DNA from: Candidatus Tisiphia endosymbiont of Dioctria linearis
GTDB lineage: Bacteria; Pseudomonadota; Alphaproteobacteria; Rickettsiales; Rickettsiaceae
Length of the DNA stretch: 64,000 nt
Assembly (NCBI RefSeq): GCF_964026545.1
Contig: NZ_OZ032156.1
Location: 496,001-560,000, forward strand
Reading direction: 5' to 3'
Part shown: piece by piece, positions 56,044-64,000 of the stretch
Layout of the letters: each line of letters starts with the position of its first letter
How positions within the stretch are numbered: the first letter of the stretch is position 1
Program-made: the position numbers and the translations under genes
The notes under the pieces: generated by a model
Database searches by the model: none
Told to the model about the DNA's origin: nothing
Seen by the model: the letters and a program-made list of their open reading frames with translations, nothing else

Positions 56044-57306
56044 ATGACCTTTAACTCAAGCAAACTTAACAATGGACTAACTGTTGTTACTTACCATATG
56101 CCTAATATAAAATCCGTAGCTATTAATCTCATTGTTAATGTAGGTAGCCGCTATGAACAATATTCAGAAATAGGGATATCTCATTTTCTTGAACATATGG
56201 CATTTAAAGGAACAACAACTAGAACCGCTAAGCAAATTGCCGAAGAATTTGACTCTATAGGAGGGCAGTTTAATGCTTATACCGGTCATGAACAGACTGT
56301 TTATTACTCAAAAATATTGAGTGAGAATTGTTATACTGCTCTAGAAATATTGGCAGATATCTTGCAAAATTCAGTTTTTTCAGAAGAAGAAATAGCCAAA
56401 GAATATCAGGTGATTTTACAAGAAATTGCTTGTGTACAGGATAATCCCGATGAGCTTATTCACGAAAAATTTTACAGTAGTGCTTATGAAAATCAAGCAC
56501 TTGGTCGGTCAATTTTGGGAACTTATGACAGTTTAGCAAAATTTGATAAGGAACATTTTAGCAATTATATTGATAAACATTATAATGCCGGAAATATTTA
56601 CTTATCAGTGGCAGGAAATGTTGAGCATCAACAAATTGTAGAATTTGCTGAAAAATTATTTTGTTCATTAAAAGATAAACCAAATAATCATTTTGAGAAA
56701 GCTAGATACACTGGGGGGCATAGTGTTATTACCAAAGAACTTGAGCAAACTACCTTAGTTCTGGGGTTCGAAAGTGTACCCTATTTTAACATACAGCAAT
56801 TATATCATACTCAAGCTCTGTCACTAATACTTGGTAACGGTATGTCATCAAGATTATTTCAACAAATCAGAGAAAAGCTTGGACTTGCCTACTCAATTGG
56901 TAGCTATAATAGCTCACACTATGATAGTGGGATTTTTGGCATATACGTTTCCACTAGTCATGATAAACTACCATTTCTTGCAGAACAATTAGTCAATGAA
57001 ATTAACAATATTTCTGTAGAGATCAAAGATTCAGAAATTGATCGGGCTAAAATACAATTAAAAACTAGTATCCATATATCCCAAGAAGATTCATCTTATA
57101 AGTCAGAAGAAATTGGTAAGAATTTTGCTGTTTTTGGCAAATATTTACCTATTGAGGACACTATTGAATATATTATGAATATAACAAACCGAGATATCAT
57201 AAATATTGCTAACAAAATATTTGCTAGCAAACCTACTTTATCTATTATTGGGCCTAATCCACTTGCCATAGATTATCAAAAATTATCCAATGATCTGGCT
57301 CTATGA
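56044..57306 (+). CDS. M16-family zinc metallopeptidase (processing-peptidase-like)
   Basis: A 420-residue M16B peptidase. The inverted zinc motif is HFLEH at residues 47-51, followed by [13 protein letters not shown], which has the downstream zinc Glu. The second M16 half has [19 protein letters not shown] (Arg and Tyr of the substrate site). It resembles the mitochondrial processing peptidase beta subunit and its alphaproteobacterial homologues, which cut short peptides. Its stop overlaps the hemD start (ATGA). Confidence 0.9.
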   Translation: MTFNSSKLNNGLTVVTYHMPNIKSVAINLIVNVGSRYEQYSEIGISHFLEHMAFKGTTTRTAKQIAEEFDSIGGQFNAYTGHEQTVYYSKILSENCYTALEILADILQNSVFSEEEIAKEYQVILQEIACVQDNPDELIHEKFYSSAYENQALGRSILGTYDSLAKFDKEHFSNYIDKHYNAGNIYLSVAGNVEHQQIVEFAEKLFCSLKDKPNNHFEKARYTGGHSVITKELEQTTLVLGFESVPYFNIQQLYHTQALSLILGNGMSSRLFQQIREKLGLAYSIGSYNSSHYDSGIFGIYVSTSHDKLPFLAEQLVNEINNISVEIKDSEIDRAKIQLKTSIHISQEDSSYKSEEIGKNFAVFGKYLPIEDTIEYIMNITNRDIINIANKIFASKPTLSIIGPNPLAIDYQKLSNDLAL

Positions 57307-58004
57307 AATCGGTGCTATTAACTAGAAGCTTAGAAGATAATTACGACATTATTCAAGAGTTGCAGCGTAATCATCAATGTAGCTTTAACTATATATGTTG
57401 TCCTTTAGTGGAATATCAAACTTTGCCATTAGATGGTACCCTTTTATATGATTATCCTAATGTCATTATCACTAGTAAATTTGCTGCTAAAATCCTAGCC
57501 AGACATCAAAATATCGAAAAGAAGAATATGTGGATAGTCGGTAATTCATCAAAATTAATTCTAGAACAAAATAATTTTATAGTGCAATATGTTGCTAGCA
57601 ATGTACAAGAGCTGCTAGAAAACATTCCACCAGAAATATATCACCAAACCGTATATTTGTCGTCAAATGAAATCACCCAAGATTTACCTCAAGCGATTAA
57701 AAGACACATTATTTATCAGGTAAAATATGCAACTAAGCTGCAGCACATAGCAGAAATTGAAAAGGGCATCAATTTTATTCTACTATATTCACAGAACTGC
57801 ACTAAGACTTTTATTGAATTATTAATAAAAAATAATTTGCTAGAATCCTTAGCCAATAGTTTAGTTATTACTATAAGTAAAAAAGTAGCAAATATTATTA
57901 GCTCTTTTACTAAAAATGTGGTTTATTGTGATAATGGACAACCTCAGCAAATGTTAGAATTATTAATTTATAATGCCCAAAATAATGCAAAAATCAGAAA
58001 CTAA
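57303..58004 (+). CDS. hemD: Uroporphyrinogen-III synthase
   Basis: A 233-residue protein that closes hydroxymethylbilane with ring inversion to uroporphyrinogen III. HemD is poorly conserved, but [31 protein letters not shown] and [13 protein letters not shown] fit the family. It overlaps the M16 gene (4 bases) and the next gene (20-32 bases), and is followed by a hemY-like gene, the usual hem neighbourhood in alphaproteobacteria. Confidence 0.8.
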   Translation: MKSVLLTRSLEDNYDIIQELQRNHQCSFNYICCPLVEYQTLPLDGTLLYDYPNVIITSKFAAKILARHQNIEKKNMWIVGNSSKLILEQNNFIVQYVASNVQELLENIPPEIYHQTVYLSSNEITQDLPQAIKRHIIYQVKYATKLQHIAEIEKGINFILLYSQNCTKTFIELLIKNNLLESLANSLVITISKKVANIISSFTKNVVYCDNGQPQQMLELLIYNAQNNAKIRN

Positions 58005-58620
58005 TATAATAAAAGTCCGTAGAAACAACCCTATTATTTTTACAATTATTTTGGTTGTATTATTTGCCATATCGATAACTTATATGACTTTTTTAAATAA
58101 TAAAAAGACGGATTCTAAGTTATCTAATAACGTAACAATACAAGAAATCCCCCCATCTTCAGATACTACCAATTTAGAGGAGAATGCACCTCAGGAAGAT
58201 AATGATAATTCTTCTGTGAGTACCCCCCACCAACCAGAACAATCTAAAGCCCCTTCCAATGTTTACAGTAATTATTTACTTAGCATCAATCTTCTGGTAA
58301 AGAATTTTCTGCAAGATAAAGATTATACAGAGCAACTTTATCAAATTGAAACTATGGAGTTACCTGCAAAAATAAAAAATATTTTGATAGATATGCACTA
58401 TTATAATAAAAATTATTTACTTGATAATAATTTAGGTTTAGTAAGGATCTTTCCAAAAACCGATTGCTGGATCAAGCAATTTATCAAAATTGAAAAAAAA
58501 TCTAGTAGCCTCAAAGATAAAGAAAAGCTGAAATTAAAAATAATAGGAAACCTAGATTATTTTATTAATTTCTTTTATTCAGAAGAACTACAACAAGAAA
58601 ATTACAACAAGAATTCGTAG
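57985..58620 (+). CDS. Membrane-anchored hypothetical protein between hemD and hemY (mitofilin-like position)
   Basis: A 211-residue protein (215 with the ATG at 57973). One membrane helix lies near residues 15-37 (PIIFTIILVVLFAISITYMTF), then a Pro/Glu/Asp-rich linker and a helical C-terminal domain of about 110 residues. In many alphaproteobacteria a mitofilin-like gene (COG4223) takes this place between hemD and hemY; this is a much shorter protein and I can only suggest that relation from position and topology. It is cotranslated with hemD. Confidence 0.55.
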   Translation: MQKSETNIIKVRRNNPIIFTIILVVLFAISITYMTFLNNKKTDSKLSNNVTIQEIPPSSDTTNLEENAPQEDNDNSSVSTPHQPEQSKAPSNVYSNYLLSINLLVKNFLQDKDYTEQLYQIETMELPAKIKNILIDMHYYNKNYLLDNNLGLVRIFPKTDCWIKQFIKIEKKSSSLKDKEKLKLKIIGNLDYFINFFYSEELQQENYNKNS

Positions 58621-58629
58621 AGTAAACTA

Positions 58630-59694
58630 ATGATAAGATTATTGATAATTTGTATTACATTTTTGTTGTTATATTTTAGTTTTTCTATGTTAAATCAACT
58701 TGACTCAAGATTAACTTTAAACTTATATGACTATTATCTAGAAACAACATTTTTTACTTTCGTTATTTTATATATATTACTTACACTTTTTACTGCTATT
58801 TCTGTTAAAATATTATGTTTAATTATTAATCTACCTACTAATTTAAAAGCTCTTTTCTTTACTAAAAGAGCCAATAACGATAATTACTTACTAATGAAAG
58901 CTATGGCAGAATACGTTTCTGGTGAAAAATTAAAATCAGCAGTAACGAGCCAAAAAATATCTTACCGTTTAAGCCAGGAAAATAAGGTGTTTCATATTTT
59001 ACTTTTAGCAGAATCAGAACTAGATATTTCAGTAAAAATAAAATATTTTCAGGAATTAGAACAATCTAAACATTATATTCCTTTTGTTACCAAAAGACTC
59101 GCACAAATACATTATCAGAATAATATGTATGACATAGCTGAGTATTATGCTGTTAGATCGTTTAACTTAAATGAATCTGATAGTGAAACTTTAGAAATTT
59201 TACTTAATTGTTATGCCAAACTTGCTCTATGGACAAAATTTGTTTTTGTGGTATCTAAACTTAGCAGAGTTGACGGACAGAAACTAGAGTCTCTTAAAAA
59301 CAAAATAGCTGATTATTATGTTATAGCTGCTAAAAATATGTTAGAGACTAACCAAACAAAAGAGGCGATATATTATTTAGAATCAGCTATTAAACTTATA
59401 GCTTCCCATATTGAAGCACTAAATCTTTATCTATCTTTAAACTCCTCTAAATGGAGTAATAAGAATATTGAGTTATTACAAACTGCCTTTACAGCAAGCC
59501 CATCTTTTGAAATTGTAGAATTATATAATAAATTTTCTACCAATGACTCCTCGGAAATTTATGACGATCTAGCAAATTTAGTCGATCCTAAAAAATATTT
59601 AGGATTATTTTTGGCGATAGCTGCTTATTTAGATTTACCAGAAAAGATTCAAAATCTTAAACAGGAAATCGACATTTTTATCGCAGATGATTGA
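58630..59694 (+). CDS. HemY-like TPR membrane protein
   Basis: A 354-residue protein with two membrane helices (residues 2-20 and 40-70) and a TPR region (AEYYAVRSFNLNESDSETLEILLNCYAKLALW and others). The family has a motif of the type LxLxxRA near FFTKRANNDNYLLMKAMAEYVSGE. HemY_N proteins sit in the inner membrane at the end of the hemCD group and possibly assist porphyrin metabolism. It lies 9 bases after the preceding gene. Confidence 0.75.
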   Translation: MIRLLIICITFLLLYFSFSMLNQLDSRLTLNLYDYYLETTFFTFVILYILLTLFTAISVKILCLIINLPTNLKALFFTKRANNDNYLLMKAMAEYVSGEKLKSAVTSQKISYRLSQENKVFHILLLAESELDISVKIKYFQELEQSKHYIPFVTKRLAQIHYQNNMYDIAEYYAVRSFNLNESDSETLEILLNCYAKLALWTKFVFVVSKLSRVDGQKLESLKNKIADYYVIAAKNMLETNQTKEAIYYLESAIKLIASHIEALNLYLSLNSSKWSNKNIELLQTAFTASPSFEIVELYNKFSTNDSSEIYDDLANLVDPKKYLGLFLAIAAYLDLPEKIQNLKQEIDIFIADD

Positions 59695-59823
59695 CAAATA
59701 CATTAAATTTAGATATATTTCAGTTTTTAAGTTCGAATAAGCACGATTTTTATATGGATCAACTATTTGAACTTATCTTTGCCTACCAGATAATATTAAA
59801 TAATTAATAAATTAGTAAAATTT

Positions 59824-60360
59824 ATGACAAAATGTGTTAAAAAATCATTATTTGTTACAGCCGGTCTTGCTGTAATAGGTTTAGGGTTATTTTTTGGTAA
59901 TCCTATCAGAGTTGATGCTGCGGTTAAAGAAGGGCAAGCCTTTTCAGATTGGGTAGTTAAATGCACCACAAGTGCTGATAAAAAACGGATTTGTTTTTTA
60001 AATCAGGCTCTTAATTCTACTAAAGATGATAAACAACAGGTGTTGGCTATATATCAAATAGGCTATTTTGGTAGCGGTAAGGAAAGAAATTTAAAAATGA
60101 TACAAATAATTCCTACTGACGTTTCTGTTGCTCCAGGTACGTCTATTATCAGTTCCAAAAAATTAGTTGCTCCAGGTAAGTACGTTAATTGCACAAAAGA
60201 TTCTTGCCAGGCTATTGCTGATATATCAGACACTGATCTTAAAACCATTTTATCAAGCTATGATAATCCTATTGTTGGTTTTATGAATTCAGCCGGTCAA
60301 CAGGTAAATTTGCCATTTTCCACGAAAGGTCTTGAAGAAGGTTTAAAAGCTTTAAAATAG
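59824..60360 (+). CDS. IalB-family protein (invasion-associated locus B)
   Basis: A 178-residue secreted protein with a signal peptide (SLFVTAGLAVIGLGLFFGNPIRVDA, cleavage near VDA-A). The mature part has the family motif FSDWVVKC, then RICFLNQAL, VAPGTSII and KYVNCTKDSCQAI with paired Cys, and ends in a conserved GFMNSAGQQVNLPFSTKGLEEGLKAL. It is periplasmic or outer-membrane associated. IalB was linked to erythrocyte invasion in Bartonella, but the family is general in alphaproteobacteria. Complete and alone; the short gap upstream has no gene. Confidence 0.85.
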   Translation: MTKCVKKSLFVTAGLAVIGLGLFFGNPIRVDAAVKEGQAFSDWVVKCTTSADKKRICFLNQALNSTKDDKQQVLAIYQIGYFGSGKERNLKMIQIIPTDVSVAPGTSIISSKKLVAPGKYVNCTKDSCQAIADISDTDLKTILSSYDNPIVGFMNSAGQQVNLPFSTKGLEEGLKALK

Positions 60361-60399
60361 TAATTTGGTAGTAAGCATTCACGGAAAAAAAGTTAAAGT

Positions 60400-60565
60400 A
60401 CAAGACGTCTATTAGCGAGAAGGCGTGAGCGGACGAAGCAATCCAAGAAAGTAATTGAAAATGGATTGTCCGTCACCACCAAGCGGTTCTTCACTAATAG
60501 ACGCTTGGGTTGGATATACTCCGTCATTGCGAGCGAACGTATGTGAGCATGGCAATCCATGAAGC
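60400..60565. repeat. Palindromic repeats (two diverged copies)
   Basis: GACGTCTATTAGCGAGAAGG..GAAGCAATCCA and TGGATTGTCCGTC..TTCACTAATAGACG form one arm pair; a second begins CCGTCATTGCGAGCGAACGT and ends GGCAATCCATGAAG. Confidence 0.65.
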
Positions 60566-60574
60566 TTGTCATAT

Positions 60575-60842
60575 GGATCAACTCTATTAGCCAATATGGG
60601 TTTCTTACGGCTTATTTCATACAAGGCTTCATCGCCACCATTCTCATATAATTCCTTGAATCTATAATAACTACCTCTGCTATACCCCATTGTCTTACAT
60701 GCACTAGATACATTTCCTAAGCTTTTTGCTAGTTCAAGTAATCCTATTTTGGTCTTATTATTTTCTGATTTAAATTCATTTTAATCTCCATTTAATAATT
60801 TGTTTATTTTACTAAATGTAAGATTAAATCTCAACTACTTCA
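60575..60842 (-). mobile_element. IS481 fragment (5' end only)
   Basis: This 268 bp stretch is nearly identical to the first 268 bp of the IS481 at 5758-6946, in the opposite orientation. It starts at the same terminal base (TGAAGTAG at 60842) and ends abruptly at GTTGATCC in the transposase N-terminus (NRVDP). The rest was replaced by a palindromic repeat. Confidence 0.85.
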
Positions 60843-60851
60843 ACTGATATG

Positions 60852-62624
60852 TCAAAAGTTTTCTGACAAAATAAATGATTGACTTGTCTCTCCTAATAAT
60901 TCACTCTTTTCATCCACTAACCTTTTTTGATAATCGTGATTCGTTGAATGGTAAAATTTATCCTCTACTTGAGATACAGGGGAGCTGTTATCTTTTATTC
61001 TGTCTTGCAACGGATATGTAATATTTTGTAGTTTAGGAAAATTTCCAGGATAAAAATCTCCAGGATAAATAGTCTTTTGATCATCAAAATCAATTTGACA
61101 ATCTATTGGCTTTTGATCAGTCACTATATCTTTATCTTCTATATAGTTATGCTTAAGATCAAGCTTTTCAAGCTTAGTATTATTTAATGTATCAATAAGT
61201 ATTTTTGCTCCTTTAGTTGTTATTTCATTATCATTAAGATTTAAGTGTGTAATATTAGTTTTTGGTAATATAGCAACAAGTGCCTCAATATCTAAATCAT
61301 TTATGAGATTGTTTTGAAGATCAAGGTGTTTAATCTTAGTATCCTTCAATATATTAGCAAGTTTCTTCATATTATCATTATCATCTCCTATACGATTGCA
61401 TGCTAGATTAAGATGTTCAACTTCAATATGCTTTAATATAAAAGTAAGAGCTGTAATATCAAAAATATCTCTTGCATTATCTTCTAGATCAAGATACATA
61501 ATTCTAGTTTTTAATGTAGGCTCACATTCTTCAACAGAATGAAGATTCTGTTCGACGAATGTATTGATGTAGTTGTGTTTCAGATCTATGTGGGTACTAA
61601 TACTATCTTTTAGTAGAGGAACAAGTGCCTCTATATCTGAACCTTTTATTTCCATATTTTGAAGATTATAATCCTCTATATCCTCTTCACACGTACTATA
61701 TCCACTATCATATGTCTCTTTCTGCTGTTCTTTAAAAGTAATGATAATTTTAGTATTTTTTTGTATAGAAATAAGTTCCTTAATTCCTTTATTCTCTATA
61801 AGGTTACCATCAAGAATAAGCTTTGTAATTTTAGTATCTTTTAATACAGAAGCAAGTTCTATCGCTCCTAAATTTCCTATCTTATTGTATTCAAGATTAA
61901 GATATGTAATTTGAGTGTTTTGTAGTATAGAGGCGAGTGTCTTAATTTCTGCATCACCCATACTGTTATATCCAAGGTCAAGATATGTAATTTTAGTATC
62001 TTGTGGTAAAGTAAGTGTATCATTTTCAACACTTGATATACTAGTATCTCCTATATTATTACCTGATAGATTAAGATATATAATTTGAGTGTCTTTTAAT
62101 ATGGAAACAAGTGTTTTAGCACAATCTTCTGCTATTTGGTTGCCTTGTAGATTAAGGTGCGTAATTTTAGTATCTCTGAGTGTAGAAGCAAATATCTCAA
62201 TCCCTGTTATGTAGTTATGTTCAAGATTAAGGTGTGTAATATTAGTATCTTTAAGTATAGAAGCAAGCATCTCAAATTCTTCGTCATATATGTCGTTATA
62301 TCCAAGATTAAGGTGTATAATATTAGTATCTTTTAGTAGAGAAATAAATGCCTTAAATATCTTATAAGATTTATCATTAGTATTAAGAGTCAAGTGTGTA
62401 ATATTATACTCTTTTAGTATAGAAACAAGTGCTTCAATGTCTGAATCTTTTATTTTCTCGTCTCGAAGATCAATAGTAATGGGATCTTTTTGTAGTATAG
62501 AGGCAATTGTTTTAATTGGAATTCTCCATGAGTCTTTATTAAGATCATGAATATTTTTGTCACCAAACAATACAGCTGTGTTGATGTAGTTCGACGTGTT
62601 ATCTGATTTATATAATCCCTGCAA
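60852..62624 (-). CDS. Leucine-rich-repeat protein (effector candidate)
   Basis: A frame of 590 residues with about 14 LRR units of the ribonuclease-inhibitor-like type (LASILKDTNITHLNLEHNYITG, IFASTLRDTKITHLNLQGNQIAE, TLVSILKDTQIIYLNLSGNNIG and, after a spacer, FILKHIEVEHLNLACNRIGD). The start is a TTG; the frame overlaps the RelA/SpoT frame (62450-62624) by 175 bases in another phase, so a frameshift may have split a single RelA/SpoT-LRR protein. The stop lies 10 bases from the IS481 fragment. LRRs bind proteins; a host-directed role is plausible but not shown. Confidence 0.65.
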   Translation of the reverse strand: MQGLYKSDNTSNYINTAVLFGDKNIHDLNKDSWRIPIKTIASILQKDPITIDLRDEKIKDSDIEALVSILKEYNITHLTLNTNDKSYKIFKAFISLLKDTNIIHLNLGYNDIYDEEFEMLASILKDTNITHLNLEHNYITGIEIFASTLRDTKITHLNLQGNQIAEDCAKTLVSILKDTQIIYLNLSGNNIGDTSISSVENDTLTLPQDTKITYLDLGYNSMGDAEIKTLASILQNTQITYLNLEYNKIGNLGAIELASVLKDTKITKLILDGNLIENKGIKELISIQKNTKIIITFKEQQKETYDSGYSTCEEDIEDYNLQNMEIKGSDIEALVPLLKDSISTHIDLKHNYINTFVEQNLHSVEECEPTLKTRIMYLDLEDNARDIFDITALTFILKHIEVEHLNLACNRIGDDNDNMKKLANILKDTKIKHLDLQNNLINDLDIEALVAILPKTNITHLNLNDNEITTKGAKILIDTLNNTKLEKLDLKHNYIEDKDIVTDQKPIDCQIDFDDQKTIYPGDFYPGNFPKLQNITYPLQDRIKDNSSPVSQVEDKFYHSTNHDYQKRLVDEKSELLGETSQSFILSENF

Positions 62625-63977
62625 GACTCTAGTTCTGCTGGTAATTTGGACAATAATGGGGTACTAGAATCCTCACATATACTATAGTACACTGCGGTTT
62701 GAGGTGAAGAGTCTCTTTCAAATCCTTTCACATAAGCAACTTTTGCAGGAAGTCTAATAGATATCTTTGGTAAATCTATTGCTGCTGACAATTTTGTCTT
62801 TGAGTCGGGGCATAAATTCTCAGCTACATCTATGTATGTTGTAATTTTACGTTCCGTATCTCCTGCCAACTCCCTAGCAGAAGTAATTTGCAAAAACTCT
62901 TCAGTGCTTATTGGCACACTGCAATCATTCTGTGCATTTGTGCTTGTCTTAGATTTTAATGATATTAACTCTGAATACCAGTCAATATCTTGATAGTGGG
63001 TGGTTACTGTCTCTTGAGATGGCTCTGGGGGCGATAGCTTTTCTAATAGTTCTATTGATGGGTCTGGTATTATTGTTGCATTATTCTTTATTACTTCTAA
63101 GGTATTTGATTTCTTATTGTTTTGGATACTATGATTGTCCCTGTAATCATTATCCATATTATCAAGTGGTAGATCAGTCTTGATGTATGGTGGTTTATTG
63201 AGTAATGCTTCAGCATATTGTTGGTTATGATCAACTTGCTTATTAACGCCTGATATTAGATTATCATGCTCTTGATAGCTAGTTCGTATATTTGCTAAAT
63301 ATTGTTCTTGAATTTGTGACGTCCTAACAGCATCTATATCTATCCTGTCATCAATATTAACTAACTGTCGAGATAATTGATTTACTTCAATGATATTAAC
63401 TGCTATAATTTCAGCAACATAATATGCAGCATGTTCTTGGTAGGAAAATCGGTAATGCAACTGTGATATCTCAATATCTTGTGTTATTAACCATGTCACC
63501 TCTGATCTTAGAGCAACTGACTCATTAGCTATTCTAACATCATTCAGTCTGATGTTGATAGTAAACGGGTTTAATATATCTAATATATATTTATTTAATA
63601 GATCATAAACACTATGTAGAGTAGTGTTAGTTCTTATTGATGGCATTTTATATTGCAAATGTGATGCACTACCAAATAGTGCAATGTGATGCATCCTTTT
63701 AGTACGTATTTGTACTTCTATCTTCTGGGAATCTTTAACTATTACCGTATGTAATGATTGATAACCACTTTTCTTAGGAAACTTAATAAAATCCTTACAT
63801 CGTTTTGGAATATGTTTATAATTATTATAAATAGTATCCAATATTTTATAACATTGACCTTCTTCCTCTACTATTACTCTAATGCCAATAATATCAAATA
63901 ATTCTGTTACTTTACTAGACTTCTGTACTATCTTCTTAGCAATAGAATAATAAGATTTAACTCTCCCAGATATGGTA
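62450..63977 (-). pseudogene. RelA/SpoT-type (p)ppGpp synthetase domain protein, cut by IS630
   Basis: The minus-strand frame is open from 63977 to 62450. It begins inside a RelA/SpoT synthetase domain: GRVKSYYSIAKKI, then ELFDIIGIRVIVEEEG, CYKILDTIYNNYKHIPKRCKDFIKFPK, GYQSLHTVIV and VQIRTKRMHHIALFGSASH, all typical of the ppGpp synthetase fold. The N-terminal part is separated by an IS630 at 63978. The rest (about 320 residues) is unlike SpoT and has no recognised domain. The last 30 or so residues (LVTKIFMILIKTHGEFQ) look like an out-of-frame tail. If fused with the LRR frame, it would be an unusual hybrid. Confidence 0.7.
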
Positions 63978-64000
63978 TAGTAAAAGCAGTTAAGTTATGT
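63978..64000. mobile_element. Start of a second IS630 copy (right edge)
   Basis: TAGTAAAAGCAGTTAAGTTA and three further bases match the left end of the IS630 at 8132. TA precedes it (63976-63977). It interrupts the RelA/SpoT-like frame, and the rest lies outside the window. Confidence 0.8.

Noticed and set aside
60393-60690. Two overlapping open frames (60393-60581 and 60412-60690)
   Set aside because: They combine the IS481 fragment with palindromic repeats; there is no separate gene.

Overview
The window is AT-rich DNA of an obligate intracellular alphaproteobacterium, most likely a Rickettsiaceae member (Rickettsia or a close relative such as Tisiphia or Megaira). This rests on the housekeeping genes and their neighbours (gpsA-mreD-mrdA, dapF-mtaB, M16 protease-hemD-hemY, a PKMT-like methyltransferase next to ppa, a membrane-anchored CycM cytochrome c, a TraX-like protein next to murJ), on dense palindromic repeats of the Rickettsia palindromic element type in nearly every gap, and on many decayed mobile genes. 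No database search was possible, so the genus is an inference.

Region 1-5.6 kb is one end of an integrative element. A replication module on the minus strand (frameshifted primase-helicase, Cas4-like Fe-S nuclease, phage-type single-strand-binding protein) diverges from a Cro-like regulator. A large serine recombinase follows, and its last codons read antisense through tRNA-Asp(GTC). The 3' end of that tRNA faces the element, so tRNA-Asp is probably the attachment site.

Region 6.9-18.2 kb is a decayed polymorphic-toxin (CdiA/FHA-like) locus on the minus strand. A beta-helical stalk is split by one-base frameshifts. It is followed by a tail with a colicin-E3-like rRNase domain and its immunity gene, a second E3-like toxin/immunity cassette, and a third, different toxin/immunity cassette whose toxin carries an IS630. 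Direct repeats of about 365 and 193 bp link the cassettes, as expected for silent cassettes that recombine onto the stalk. Upstream (18.3-20.8 kb) lie an ankyrin-repeat gene split by a stop codon and a coiled-coil gene.

Region 20.8-34.3 kb is accessory: an AAA-ATPase/nuclease-like protein, a serine recombinase relic, a ~310 bp repeat element also found inverted at 34 kb, a Risk1-like lipid-kinase effector candidate, an alpha/beta hydrolase, a secreted protein, a family 2 glycosyltransferase interrupted by an IS5-like element, typA and an HAD-like protein.

Region 34.3-60.4 kb is mainly core genome: envelope and peptidoglycan genes (murJ, dacF, mrdA, mreD, AsmA-like), metabolism (ppa, gpsA, dapF, hemD), translation and tRNA modification (rimM, mtaB), transport (MFS, EamA) and tRNA-Gly. 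Three copies of a ~157 bp MITE flanked by CTAG lie in this core and in the accessory part; their ends resemble those of the IS5-like element, a possible source of transposase. The last 3.6 kb is accessory again: an IS481 fragment, an LRR protein and a RelA/SpoT-type synthetase domain, possibly once a single protein, with the synthetase cut by another IS630 at the window edge.
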